Part shown: positions 1-11,044 of the stretch, piece after piece
How positions within the stretch are numbered: the first letter of the stretch is position 1
Layout: the number at the start of each line of letters is the position of its first letter
Origin: Eleusine coracana subsp. coracana
Taxonomy: Eukaryota; Streptophyta; Magnoliopsida; Poales; Poaceae
Assembly: GCA_032690845.1 (NCBI GenBank)
Contig: CM064426.1
Coordinates: 63,836,631-63,900,630, forward strand
Reading direction: 5' to 3'
Length of the DNA stretch: 64,000 nucleotides
Translations under genes and position numbers: made by a program
Notes under the pieces: model-generated
The model's input: only the letters and a program-made list of their open reading frames with translations
Told to the model about the DNA's origin: nothing
Database searches by the model: none

Positions 1-145
1 TAAATTAAGGAATCGAGACAATTGAGAATGAAAATCATCAAAAAATCTTTCATTAAAAAGACCGAAGTTTCATTCATGAATAATGCATAATAATACAAAA
101 GAGTAACTAAGTATAAAAATGATGTAGCTGATTTATATTCTAGGA

Positions 146-1584
146 GTTTGGTATATCATCGCCGTCTTCATACATCAGTCGGTAAACCCCCGGCCGAGTG
201 ACTTCTTTCACAACATATGGTCCTTCCCACTTTGGAGAAAGCTTATGCTATTTCTTCGTTGTCTGCACTCGGCTCAACACTAAATCTCCAACTTGAAATT
301 GGCGACTACGTACATTTTTATCATAATAACATTGCAAGCCTTGTTGGTATAGTGCCGACCGAAACAGAACGCGATCACGCAACTCTTTTGTTGCAATCAA
401 ATCAATCTCTCGGTTCTCCTCAGAAAGTTTTTCATCGTATGCTTGGACTCGTGCCAAAATAAGACTGACCTTAGTCGTTAACATAGCCATGGAGCCGTAG
501 ACCAATGAAAAGGTGACTGACCAGTGGCCCGACTAGTATTAGTGCCAAGCCCCCAAAGAACTAAAGGCAATTCTTTGACCCACCGACCGGCATAAGGCTT
601 AAGTCTGTCAAATATCCGAGGCTTCAATCCTTGTAGAATCATGCCATTGGCCCGTTCGACCTACCCATTACTTTGAGGATGAGCCACTGATGCAAAGTGG
701 ATTTTTATTCCCATCTCATCGGCAACGTCATGGAACTCCACTAATGTGAATTGAGTACCATTATCGGTGATGATATCATGAGGAACCCCAAGCCGAGTAA
801 AAACATTCTTGACAAACTCAATTGCCTTCTTTGATGTTATCTTGTCGATCGACTTTGCTTCAATCCACTTGGTGAATTTGTCAATAGCAACAAACAAATA
901 AGTGAACTCTCCTGGCGCTTTCTTGAAAGGATCGACAATATCAAGCCCCCAGACAGCAAAATGCCAAGTCAAAGGTATCATCTGAAGTTGCTGCAAAGGC
1001 ACATGTGTTTGTTGAGCAAAGAATTGACAACCTTCACACTTCCGAATGACTTGGTTTGACTCTTCGACCGCCGTGGGCTAATAAAACCCTTGCCAGAAAG
1101 CTTTGCCGATCAAAGTCTTAGAAGCTGCATGATTGCCACATATTCCTGAATGAATTTCTTCCACCAACTTTTGACCTTCTGGTATCGAGATGCATTGCAT
1201 CAAGATGTTTGATCCTCCTCTTTTGTAAAGTTGATCGCCCACCAGCAAATATCCTCGACAACAGGTTTTCAACCTCTGTTGTTCATTAGGATCCGTAGAC
1301 AGTGTTCCCTTGTCCAAATAGTGGATGAGTGGGTCGCGCCAGTCAGTCTCCCTACTGTCATTACCAACAAGATCAGCAACAACACTCATCAATATGTCCG
1401 ACCAAGGAGAAATAGTGGGGGAATCCAGGGTGTGTAAGAAGACACCAGGTGGGACTTTAGACCGAGATGATCCCATCTTGACCAATTCATCAGCCACCTG
1501 GTTGTTATTCCGAAGGACATGCGCGAACTTCAATCCATCGAATTTGTCCTTGAGCTTCCTTACTTCCTGACAATAAGCACTCAT
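146..1584 (-). pseudogene. Tat integrase, degenerate
   Basis: The zinc-binding segment is at about 1078-1170 (VEEIHSGICGNH), continued by CEGCQFFAQQ near 1020-1040, giving the HHCC pattern. The catalytic core at 661-1002 keeps WGLDIVDPF (first Asp) and HDIITDNGTQF (second Asp); the glutamate region follows a stop at 661 in VERANGMILQG. The C-terminal part decays through several stops to about 146, where a tail ending in an R-L-M-Y-E-D-G-D-D style motif can be read. It would insert the element cDNA. Confidence 0.8.
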
Positions 1585-1588
1585 ATTA

Positions 1589-3353
1589 TCATCTACATAG
1601 TTCCAATCCTTGTGACTTGATTAATGACCAAGGCCGAGTCACCAAAGACATCAAGACGCTTGATGTCGAGTGATGCAGCAATACGCAGACCGTGTAGGAG
1701 GGCTTCATACTTCGTAGCATTATTAGACACACGGAACATAACTTGAAGGACATATCAAAGCTTCTCTCCTGTGGGTGAGATGAACACGACTCCCGCATCG
1801 GCTCCAGGTAATTGGAGAGAGCCATCAAAGTACATTTTCTAGTACTCAACATCTTGTGTCGCAGGAGGCATTTGAATCTCTGTCCACTCAGAAACAAAAT
1901 CAGCCAACATCTGTCCTTTAATTGCCGACCGAGCCACGAACGTAATGCTATACTGACCAAGTTCGACCGCCCACTTAGCAATTTTTCCTTCAGCTTCTCG
2001 ATTGTGAAGCATCGTACCGAGTGCAAAGGAGGTCTGGACTTTGATCGGATGAGCTTGAAAATAATGCTTCAAGTTCCTGGAGGTGATCAACAATGCATAC
2101 AACAACTTCAAGATTTGATGATATCTTGTTTTAGAGGCACTGAGGACCTCACTAACAAAATAGACCTGGTGTTGTACTTTTTGTATATGACCCTCTTCCT
2201 CTTGGTCGACTATTAAAACGGTAGTCATAACTTGAGTTGTGGCCGATATGTAAAGTTGAAACTTTTCTCCTGGCTCCGGAGGCACTAATACTGGAATGCT
2301 GCTGAGGTGTACCTTCAACTCGTCCAATGCCATCTGCGCCTCTTCTGTCCAAACGAAGTCATCCTGCTTTATAAGCAGTCTGAAAAGTGGTAACCCTCTA
2401 ACCCCTAGTCGGGAGATATAGCGACTCAAGGATGCCATACATCTGGTCAGCTTTTGAACATCCCTTTGAGAATTAGGTGGCCCCATATCAAGGATCGCCT
2501 TGATTTTATCCGGGTTAGCCTCTATACCACGTTTTGAAATGATGTAACCGAGTAGCTTTCCTGAAGGAACCCCCAAAACACACTTCTTAGGATTCACCTT
2601 CATCGAGTAATGCCTCAGATTGTCAAAGGTTTCTGCCAGGTCAGAAAGAAGTTCTTTGACGTTTCGAGTCTTGACAATGATGTCATCAACATACACTTCT
2701 GCGTTCCGACCGATTTGAGTAGCAAGGCAGCATTGAATACCTCGTTGGCAAGGCAGCATTATCAAAGGTTTCAGACCGAAGGGCATTGTGATATAGCAAT
2801 AGGCGCCGAAGGGTGTTATAAAGGAAGTTTTAATCTGATCTTCAACTTTCAGTGGGATCTGGTGATAACCTGAATAGGCATTCAGAAAGCTTAGAAACTC
2901 ACACCCAGCTGTTGAGTGTACAATCTAATCAATACGAGGAAGAGCAAAGGGGTCTTTAGGACAGACCTTGTTGAGATCAGTATAATCAACACACATCCTC
3001 CACTCTTTATTCTTCTTGGGTACAAGGACTGGATTTGCTAACCTATCGGGATGATACACTTCCTTTATAAATTTAGCATCTAATAATCTAACTATCTCCT
3101 TCTTCATGGCGTCCTTGCGGTCTTGCGGATATGTCCTAAGCCTTTGTTGAACGGGGGTGGCCCCAGGAGGCACCCTTAACTCATGCTCAATCTTTTCCCT
3201 AGGAACTCCCGGCATGTCGGATGGCTTCCATGCAAAGATGTCCCTATTTTCCTAGAGGAAAAGAGTGAACACGAGTTCCTATTTCTCATCGAGGTTGGCC
3301 CCTGTATAAGTTACCTTATCAGGGTCTTCTGGATCGAGCATGATCTCCTTAGT
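1589..3353 (-). pseudogene. Tat reverse transcriptase and RNase H, degenerate
   Basis: RT opens at about 3215 with PGVPREKIEHELRV and continues through KEWRMCVDYTDLNKVCPKD (about 2950-3010). The catalytic box YVDDIIVKT is near 2690-2715, followed by the connection segment and the RNase H-like region (FVWTEEAQMALDELK at about 2340, AKWAVELGQYSITF at about 1960). Two open segments, 2925-3215 and 1839-2786, are in different frames and part of the palm between them has drifted. The domain copies the element RNA to DNA. The YVDD box is intact although the protein cannot be made in one piece. Confidence 0.85.
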
Positions 3354-4200
3354 CTAGATGTCATTGGTCTGGATCTTGTCCTTCGAAGGCTTCTTCACTG
3401 GAACCACTGCATCAGTTTGCTCCTCTATGCCAACTGCCTTCTCGATCTCCTGCCGATCAGATAGTGCCAACTGCTTATTGGCCATCTCACAACTCTGTAT
3501 ATCGCAATTAAAAGAATTCCGAAGATCAGAGTGGAGGGAGATTATTCCGTTGGGGCCTGGCATCTTGAGGGTGAGATATGGATAATGCGGAACTGCCATG
3601 AATTTAGCCATTTCTAGCCGATCAATGATAGCATGATATGCTGAGTCAAAATCAGCCTCTTGAAAGAGAATGCGCTCGGTCCTGAAATTCTCATGGGTCC
3701 CAAAAGTGACAGGCAGACTGATCTATCCATTAGGAACTGAAGTCTTGCCGGGCACAATCCCATGAAAAGGTGAAGAAGGCTGAAGGTCATTAACTGACAG
3801 ACCGATCTCTAGAAGAGTCTTAGTGAAGATTAAGTCCAAACTGCTTCCTCCATTAATGAGTACTTTGTTTAACTTCACCTCCATATGCAAGCACCAACGG
3901 ATATCGACATGGCTTCGGTAAGTGCTTGGAGTGATCCGATCGATCAAAAGTAATTGGAATTTTAGACCACTTCATGAATTGAGGCGCAACCGGTTCCATA
4001 GAGTTGATCTCCCGTAGTTCCAGCTTCTGCTTGCACTTGGACACATAGGCATCCGGGCCTCCAAAGATGAAGTTGACCTCCTTTTGGGGCTCCTGGAACT
4101 CTCCTGTATCGTCCTTATCACCACCGTCCTTAGTTTTATCTTTGCCATTGCGTCTTTGTGGATCTTTGGCCACTTTGAACGCAGCAGTTGCAAAACCCTT
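3354..4200 (-). pseudogene. Tat aspartic protease and linker to RT, degenerate
   Basis: The protease core is at about 3723-3947: VLINGGSSLDLIF then FHGIVPGK. In functional relatives the block is L-I-D-G-G-S-S, so the catalytic aspartate appears replaced by asparagine. The linker at 3354-3611 (PHYPYLTLKMPGPNG) matches the segment preceding RT in Tat polyproteins. Upstream, the KEVNFIFGG block at about 4050 joins gag to protease. Frame changes occur near 3950 and 3720. The missing aspartate alone would inactivate processing. Confidence 0.75.
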
Positions 4201-4203
4201 CAG

Positions 4204-6060
4204 TCAGTAGCAATCCTTTGCTTTGTGGTTCCCCTTTGGGTGCCAGAGGCAAGGGCCACTCAGCAAGTCCTCCATGGATGGCTGGTTCGTCCAAGGATTC
4301 TTCTGAAATCGGTCGACCGTATGAACCATGTTGTTAGACTTCCTCTTTTTGTCCTTCTTAGAAGGCTCAGGCTTGTTCGACCGCTTCTCCTTGCCTTTCC
4401 CTCGGATGTCGTCTAATGCCGACTCACCAGACGTGAACTTGTCAGCGATCTCGAAGCACTCCTGAGCAGTTAGCTTAAGGTCGTGATTCCTCCGACCGAT
4501 TTCCCGGACCAAGTCATCACTATGGATTCCTCCTTGTAAGGCAGCAATAATCTGCTAGTCTGGAATGTTGGGCATCTCAGTCTTCTTAGCGCAGAATTGC
4601 TTGATGTAGTCGCGAAGAGGCTCATCAGTCTTCTGCTTGGTTTGAGTGAGGTCGAAGTGGTTGCCCGGTCGATTGCAAGTGGCTTGGAAGCTTTCAATAA
4701 GCTTCTTGTTGAGGTCTCCCCAAGATGTGATTGACTCCTCCGGAAGAGATGTGGGCCATATCCAAACGGCTGGATCAAGGCAAACCGGAAGGTTATTAGC
4801 TATTACGTAGGAATCACCTCTAGCCGACCGAATCACCGTGCTATAGAGTTGCAACCACTCTCGGGGATTGGTCTCACCATCATATTTTTCGATGGGGATT
4901 GGCTTGAATCCTTTTGGCCATCAAGCTATGCGAAGCCTGGGGACATAAGCCTTGATACTATTGATTTCATCATCAGTGGGAGTCAGTGACCGTCTATGCC
5001 GGTCTGGAGACGGAGTTGGGCGATGGTGGTGTCGCGGACCAACATCATCATCATGGCCATGATGTCGATTGTCATCATCATTATTCTTGCACCGATCCCG
5101 ATTGTCTCGTTGACGACGGTCGTCACGGTTGTTTCTTGGAGGAGGGTCTCACCGGTCTTCTCGCCAGTTGTCCCATCGGTCGTTCCGTCGGTCATCCCTT
5201 CGGTCATCCCTCCAGTCGCCAGTCCTCCGGTCGTGGCCTTCCTCCTCGTAGCGTTAGTCGTCCCGAACGCGTTCTTCGTGGTGGCCATTGATGGTATCTC
5301 GTCCATCACTGATACTGAGAGAATTTCTCAAATCTTCACGCCTATGCCAACCTCGTGAAGTTGCATGGCTAGAGCTTGTTACAGACTATGATCTGTCCTT
5401 GGCAGCGTCGTGAGCTGCAGTAGCCTTGAGCATAGCCACCGCCTTCAGCATCGCGGGGGTCTGATAGGTTGCATCGGCCATTAAGGTGTCAAGCAATGTT
5501 TTAGCCCCGATGATGTTGTTATTAGGGATGTCATAGACCTTGACGCCATCCACTTCAATGTCTAACCCAAGATCCAGTCGACGTGCATGGCGTAATCCGC
5601 GTGACTCTCTCGGTCGACGGTGATGACTGACCGGTAGATCATTGGCTGGAGGATTATCACCCTGTTGACCCTCTTCGGCTGGTTCTTCTGTGTGGCCATC
5701 TTCTTCTTGGCCACCTTCTTTGTCATCCTCCTCTTCCTCGTCCCCTGAAGGATTTTCTTCTATACCAACCATGTTGACACTAAGGGGGTATGAATAAGCT
5801 GATCCAACTGAGCCCTCGTCAGAGGGTTGGTCCAACTTTGAGTCATTTGCTAAGGGTGGATCTCCTTCATCAAATCTGAGTGGGACCAATGCAGGGATCA
5901 GATCAGACGGGCTCGATGATCGCGCCATAGAGACGGCTGCGGCCGAGTCAGATCTGTGCTTCTCCAGACCTAGGGCTCCATTGTCGTCGACTGTGAAGTC
6001 AAGTGATCCAAAGGAGATCTTGATGTCTGGTGAATACTGGATGATGAGAGTTTCGGCCAT
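4204..6060 (-). pseudogene. gag: Tat gag (capsid plus zinc knuckle), degenerate
   Basis: The first true ATG is at 6060-6058 (MAETLIIQYS); the open frame extends a little upstream into the PBS without another ATG. The N-terminal part (to 5386) is acidic, with an E/D-rich run around 5680-5750. The capsid domain lies at about 4555-4860 (WPTSLPEESITSW, LIESFQATCNRPG, LRDYIKQFCAKK). A knuckle CLWHPKGNHKAKDC sits near 4210-4250; it is C-x2-H-x4-H-x4-C rather than CCHC, as in Tat gags. Stops at 5385 and near 4552, and low-complexity frame slippage between 4980 and 5350, break the frame. The product would be the structural protein packaging the element RNA. Confidence 0.8.
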
Positions 6061-6090
6061 CGTAGCCGACGAAGAACCCCGGCGAGCCTT

Positions 6091-6111
6091 GTCCCCTTCC
6101 TGGCGGGCCAA
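6091..6111 (-). other. Primer-binding-site-like sequence of the Tat element
   Basis: About 14 bases inside the LTR the minus strand reads TTGGCCCGCCAGGAAGGGGAC. This resembles the GGCGCGCCAGGTAGGGG-type block that follows 5' LTRs of many grass Tat elements. I did not match it to a named tRNA; the position is what supports the call. Confidence 0.5.
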
Positions 6112-6125
6112 CTATCAAAGCTTGA

Positions 6126-6486
6126 TGTCGACAGTAAATATATAGGGCTACGTCGAGACTAAGAACTACAATGGTTAACACAAGACGCCGAGTTATACAG
6201 GTTCAGGCCCTCTCGATGAGAGTAAAAACCCTACGTCCTGTGTTCTGTTGATTGTATTGATGATGTTTCGTGTCCCTCGATGGGTGGTACCCTGCCGCCT
6301 TATATATCCGATTGGTAGGGGGTACATGAAGAGTCCTATTCGTAGTCTACAAGGATTTATATAGAAATTCTATCTCTAATTGCCTTGCGCTCCAAGCTGA
6401 GTCGATCGACTTTCTTGTTGATGAAGTACCCGGTCGGCTACCGACTTAATCGTATCTACGGATACCCGTAAGGCAAGTATCCCACA
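6126..6486 (-). repeat. 5' LTR of the Tat gypsy element
   Basis: On the minus strand this 361-bp block starts TGTGGGATAC and ends TACTGTCGACA. A TATATAAG promoter box lies in its middle, and it abuts a PBS-like site on the gag side. On the other side copia RT codons stop abruptly at 6487. Two diverged relatives, 44058-44469 and 63426-63762, share the block reading caggtt(t/c)gggccctc followed by a ctgcgtcctgtgttctgt-like stretch. With no 3' LTR in the window, boundaries rest on the TG...CA ends and the copia break. Confidence 0.8.
6299..6308 (-). promoter_or_regulatory. TATA box of the Tat LTR
   Basis: The minus strand reads GGATATATAAGG here. The equivalent position in the related LTRs (near 44348-44357 and 63594-63606) also carries CGGATATATAAG-like sequence, so the box is conserved across three diverged copies. 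It would drive transcription of the minus-strand gag-pol. Confidence 0.6.
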
Positions 6487-7721
6487 GCCCTCTAGTACTA
6501 CTGGATATCTATAATAATGAATTCCATAATCTATAGTACCAACTAAATAGTGCATTACCCGCTCAATTGCACGCCAATTATCATCTCCGAGAGAAGAAGT
6601 AAACTGGCTCAGTTTGCTCACAACAAACGAGATATCAGGCCTAGTAGCAGTAGCTAAATACATAAGTGATCCAATTATCTGAGAATATCTTAATTGGTCT
6701 CTGCCAATTCTCTTATTCTTTTGAAGGATCAAGCTGGGTTCATAAGGTGTTGAAGAAGACTTGCTATCCTTGTATGCAAAATGGTTCAAGAGCTTCTCAA
6801 CAAAATGAGATTGCATAAGAGTAATCTCATTCTCTCCTTTCATTAGCTTGATGTTCAAGATAACATCAGCCTCACCCAGATCCTTCATATCAAAGCTTTG
6901 GCATAGAAAAATCTTGACCTCATTGATCACGTCAAGATTTATTCCAAAGATGAGTATGTCAACAACATACAAGCACAATATAACTCTCTCACCCCCACGA
7001 TGGTGGTAGTATACACATTTATCAGCCTCATTGACTGAAAAGCCTACTGCTAGAAGTGGTGAATCAAATTTCTCGTGCCACTGCTTAGGAGCTTGTTTCA
7101 GACCATACAAAGATTTCAACAACTTACACACATTGTCTTCTTGACCCTTTATTGCAAATCCATCTGGTTGATCCGTGTAGATTTCCTCATCCAACTCTTC
7201 ATTAAGGAAAGCTGTCTTAACGTCCATCTGATGGACGATAAGACCATGTGAGGCAGCTAGAGCAAGTAATACACGAATAGTGGTCAATCTAGCAACTGGT
7301 GAATAAGTGTCAAAGAAGTTTTCGCTGTCTTTCTGAGTATAACCCTTAGCCACAAGCCGAGCATTATACTTGTCAATAGTGCCATCAAGCTTAAGCTTTT
7401 TCTTGAACATCCATTTACAACCTACAGGTTTGCAACTATATGGTTTGTCAACAACTTCCCAAGTTCCATTAGAATGAATAGAGTCCATCTCACTATGGAC
7501 AGCTTCTTTCCAGTCATCTGCATCAGGAGATGCATATGCCTCTGAAATGGTTCTAGGAGTGTCATCCATAAGATAAACAGTGAAATCATCACCAAAAGAC
7601 TTTGTAGTCTTTTGTCTCTTACTCCTCCTAGGAGCTTCACTATCAATCTCCTCATGGATTGGTTCAAGTGTTTGCTCAACATGATCAGAAAATGCAGTAG
7701 GTTAAGAAGTTGTTTCAGCAA
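6487..7721 (-). pseudogene. Copia reverse transcriptase and start of RNase H
   Basis: Motifs in order are DDWKEAVHSEMDSI (about 7520), GCKWMFKKKLKLDG (about 7400), LVAKGYTQ (about 7340), MDVKTAFLNEELDEEIY (about 7220), GLKQAPKQW (about 7090), YVVDILIF (about 6960) and SLMYLATATRPDIS (about 6640). The catalytic box is YVVD rather than the family's YVDD, a lost second-position aspartate. A frame change near 7422-7570 separates the finger-domain start. The open frame continues to 6376, but its last 37 or so codons are Tat LTR read in frame, so the real copia homology stops at 6487. Confidence 0.85.
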
Positions 7722-8890
7722 TCATATCAGAAGATAATCTAGACATGCTATGTAAATCTTTCATAGAAAATATGTTCTCAAAGAAAGTAATATCACGAGA
7801 CTCCATTAATGAATTAACATGAACATCAGGCACCTATGATTTAACCACTAAAAATCTATAGGCAATGCTATGATGAGCATATCCAAGAACGATACAATCC
7901 ACAGTTTTAGGTCCCAACATGGAATTAACCAAGTCAGTCAAGGTGCGATTCTTTCATATGGCAACCCCGTTTGATTGGAGCGAATAGAGAGGCGTCCTCT
8001 CATGTATCATACCATGTTCCACACAGAATAAGTCAAACTCATTTGAGAAATACTCGCCACCATGATCGGACCTAATTCTTTTGATCTTTTTCTCTAGTTG
8101 AGTTTCAACTTCAGCTTTATAAATTTTGAAGTAGTTTAAAGCCTTATCTTTCGTTTTTAACAAATAAACATAGCAATATCTAGTCACATCATCAATCAAA
8201 ATCTTGAAATATCTTTTTCCACCCTCAGTCAATATACCATTCATTTCACAGAAATCTGAATGTATAAGTTCTAGCCGTTCCAAGTGTCTCTCCTCTGCAG
8301 CCTTGTGAGGCTTTCGAGGTTGCTTAGATTGCACACAACTTGAGCACTTAGAACCTTTGACAATGGAAAAATTTGGAATTAAATTCAAGCTGGAAAGTCG
8401 AGACATAGAACCAAAATTTAGATGACATAAACGTGAATGCCAAACACTAGCATCACTCTCATTAACACCATCACAAATATAGTTCACAAACTTATTGCAA
8501 TAATCTAAAAGGAAAAAATAGAACAAGCCTCCGCACTCATAGCCTTCACCAATAATTTGTCCACTCTTAGACATGAAAACTTTATTCGACTCAAGCACTA
8601 CCTTAAAACCATCCCTACACAAAAGGCAGCCACTAACGAGATTCTTCTTGATAGAAGGGACATGTTGTATGTTCTTCAATTGGACAATCTTCCCCGAAGT
8701 GAACTTTAGCTCGACCGTACCAACACCATGAACAGAAGCATATGCCATTCCCCATTAGGACGGAGGAATCCCGGGCAACCTGGTAAGAAGTAAACAAAGA
8801 GGCATCAGCACATACATGAACATTAGCACCAGTATCAAGCTACCAACTAGTAGATTGAAATACAGAAAAATATATGGTAAATTACCATGC
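7722..8890 (-). pseudogene. Copia protease, GAG-pre-integrase and integrase
   Basis: A degenerate protease site LDTGANVHVC is read on the minus strand near 8820-8850, preceded by a stop where relatives have tryptophan. The GAG-pre-integrase segment (VWHSRLCHLNFGSM, then CSSCVQSKQ) is at about 8320-8450 and supplies the HHCC residues. The integrase core keeps LIHSDFCEM (first Asp, about 8250), IRSDHGGEY (second Asp, about 8060) and LQSNGVAI at 7954, where the family has NGVAE. The catalytic glutamate codon and what follows are therefore damaged. The region 7722-7953 is the decayed integrase C-terminus. Confidence 0.82.
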
Positions 8891-8952
8891 CCACTATTTT
8901 CTCCAGCACTGGTCACCATGTTCGTAGATTTCTGCTGTGGAGGCTTCCTTCC

Positions 8953-9729
8953 TTAGCGTTCTGGACACTTCTTTGCCCAATGCTCATTAGAACCGCAAAC
9001 AAAGCATGCTCCCTTCTCCTTGTTCTTCTTCTTGAAGGTAGTGGTCTGCTTAGGCTTATTGTTCTTGCCCTTGCCCTTACCATCATTGGCATTAGACTGT
9101 TGTGGATGATGCACCATATTGGCACTAGTGTGTCCCTCATTAACTTTAGAACATCCATCCTTCTCACGAGCTTTCTCCTCAACATCAAGAGACGCGATTA
9201 AATCTGAGACAGATATGTTTGTCCTCTTGTGTTTAAGAGTAGTGGCGAAACCTCTCCAAGTTGGAGGCAATTTGGCAATAATGCCCCTAGCCACAAGCTT
9301 CTTAGGTACGATGATCTTAAGCAATTCGAGTTCCTTCACAATGCACTGTATCTCATGAGCCTGCGCGATGACCGATTTGCCATCTACCATCTTGAAATCA
9401 TGTTACTACTCAATGACATACAATTCAGCGCCAGCATCTGAACCACCATAGTCAGCGATCAGAGCATCCCACATATCATTTGCGATTGTATGATGGATGT
9501 AGACGTTCTGAAGATGATCTACCAAAACTCTAATAACAACGCCCAAGAATATTGTGTTGGCTTCATTGTAGGCCTTTTCCTGATCTACAGTGAGATTGCC
9601 TTCAGGTTTTCTAGATGACACCTAGAACACATTCATAGCAGTAAGCCATAGAGTGACTTTCACTTGCCATCTCTTGAAGTGCACGCCAGTGATTTTCTCT
9701 GGCCTTAGTGCATCGACAAATCCAACCAT
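8953..9729 (-). pseudogene. gag: Copia gag with CCHC zinc knuckle, broken by stops
   Basis: The start codon is read at 9729-9727 (MVGFVDALRPEKITG), 30-34 bases inside the LTR end. The UBN2-type capsid follows (IHHTIANDMWDALIADYGG near 9480, LPPTWRGFATTLKHKR near 9240). The knuckle CFVCGSNEHWAKKC at about 8955-9000 is a standard C-x2-C-x4-H-x4-C. In-frame stops fall at about 9620 and 9400. Lysine-rich linker sequence (about 9010-9070) precedes the knuckle, as expected for nucleocapsid RNA binding. Confidence 0.83.
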
Positions 9730-9758
9730 AAAACTAAAGTGCCTACAATAAGGTTTTT

Positions 9759-10113
9759 TGATTGTTGGATAAATTAGCACTTTTAGTATTATATTAATCT
9801 AGAAATAAATCAAAAGCATAATTAATAGATTACATGATGAACTAGACAAGTCTATACAAGATCTAGACAGGTCTGTAAAGCCAGAGAAAGCACAACATCT
9901 ACCATACTAGCAACACCCATCATAGATAAATAGACCATAAAAGCTAGTACGGAAGACATGGTTTGAGATGAGAATACATATGTTTTCTTCTGGACTGGGT
10001 AGAGGAGGCGACGATGACGTGCAGCACCGTCACGTTGCTGGCGACGACGGGTAAGACCAACTCGACGACAAGGAAGACCAGTCATGGCGATGAGCTTGAC
10101 AAAGATGAGGAAG
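9759..10113 (-). repeat. Copia 5' LTR, part 1 (gag-proximal)
   Basis: On the plus strand this begins TGATTGTTGG and runs to the GGAAG target duplication at 10109-10113, where Athila sequence starts. It resumes at 15870. The TGAT start pairs with a ...TATCA end at 16559. An alternative boundary is TGTTGG at 9763 paired with ...CCAGCA at 16527. No tRNA-iMet PBS is recognisable next to it, so the end is uncertain by a few bases. Confidence 0.6.
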
Positions 10114-11044
10114 TGTTGGTCGTAGTTATGCACCCACTTATATACCACAAGAGGACGGTGTATAGTTGTAGCTCTTTTTCCCTCAGAGTATTCCAAGGAT
10201 ATCGAATCCACAGGGAATGAGCTGAAGTACTACTATTTAAAGGGTTACTAACAGATTGCAATGGTTGGGTTGATGTGAATGGTGACGGTGAGAGAGTGGT
10301 GGATGAATGTTATTAGAGATGTAACAGGATAACGAAGGATTCTCTCCTTAGGATTGGTTCACTAGCATGTAACCTTATTCTTATCAACTCGAGTGATGAT
10401 CCTAATATTCTACAAGACATGGTGGTTTCGTTCGCCCCGATTGTCACTACAGAGGTTATTAGCTCCCCACTGGTTTCTTGCACTATGCAATGAGCAAAAG
10501 TGTATTGGCCTATACACTAATGGAAATAGATGCACAATTAAGTTCATCACATAGATTAAATTCATCAAGAGAGTATCAATGAGTATGAGAGTTACATGAC
10601 CGGATCACCATCAATATCCTGGAACCCTAGTTCTAACAACTCAATATTGCGATTGTCGTCTCTCCGGTTGCCCCCTTGGCTATTGATAGTTATCTTCCTT
10701 TTATACTTGACGGGATTAGGTCAACTTCCACCGACTCTGACTCCTATTGGGCTGGGCCTTCATCTTTGCCAGACTTGGGCTTGTCTTTGTCATCTTTTCC
10801 TCCTGTGCCGATCGACGCGGCATTGGAGCTGATCGGCACGGTCCCGTATCTGCCCCATCTTCGTTGCTCTTTAGTCCTTTATCCATAATTGCCCTCTTTT
10901 ACACTTGTTTCCTGCGATTACATCCAAAATAGAACAACCATAAATATATGCAAATATAGGGTTAATTGTTAGTCCAAACCACCAAATAACGACGTAAAAC
11001 ATCCCATTTTGGTAGATAAAATGGATAGCTAGAAACCACCAACA
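10114..11044 (-). repeat. 3' LTR of the truncated Athila element
   Basis: On the plus strand it starts TGTTGGTCGTAGTTA and ends TAGAAACCACCAACA. It is 931 bp against about 1,116 bp in the plus-strand copy, so it has lost roughly 185 bp internally. A TATA-like box (minus GTATAAAAGG) lies near 10697-10706. Adjacent at 11045-11058 is the purine-rich tract (minus GAGTGTGGGGGAAC) expected beside a 3' LTR. Confidence 0.88.

Larger units (their letters stand above)
1..6486 (-). mobile_element. Ty3/gypsy retrotransposon, Tat lineage, left-truncated by window edge
   Basis: Read on the minus strand the order is 5' LTR (6486-6126), PBS-like site, gag, protease, RT-RNase H, integrase, with the integrase tail near 146 and 3' noncoding DNA to base 1. 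The 3' LTR lies outside the window. The Tat assignment rests on the gag capsid style (IESFQATCNRPG followed by LRDYIKQFCAKK), the CxxH-type zinc knuckle, the protease LINGGSS block and the RT-to-IN order. In-frame stops and frame changes occur in every domain, so the copy cannot encode a full polyprotein. It inserted into the RNase H region of the copia element that resumes at 6487. Family and orientation are secure; the exact subfamily (Retrosat2/RIRE-like) is inferred from memory. Confidence 0.9.

Noticed and set aside
4986..5358. Histidine- and valine-rich plus-strand frames
   Set aside because: Antisense shadows of the repetitive part of Tat gag on the minus strand.
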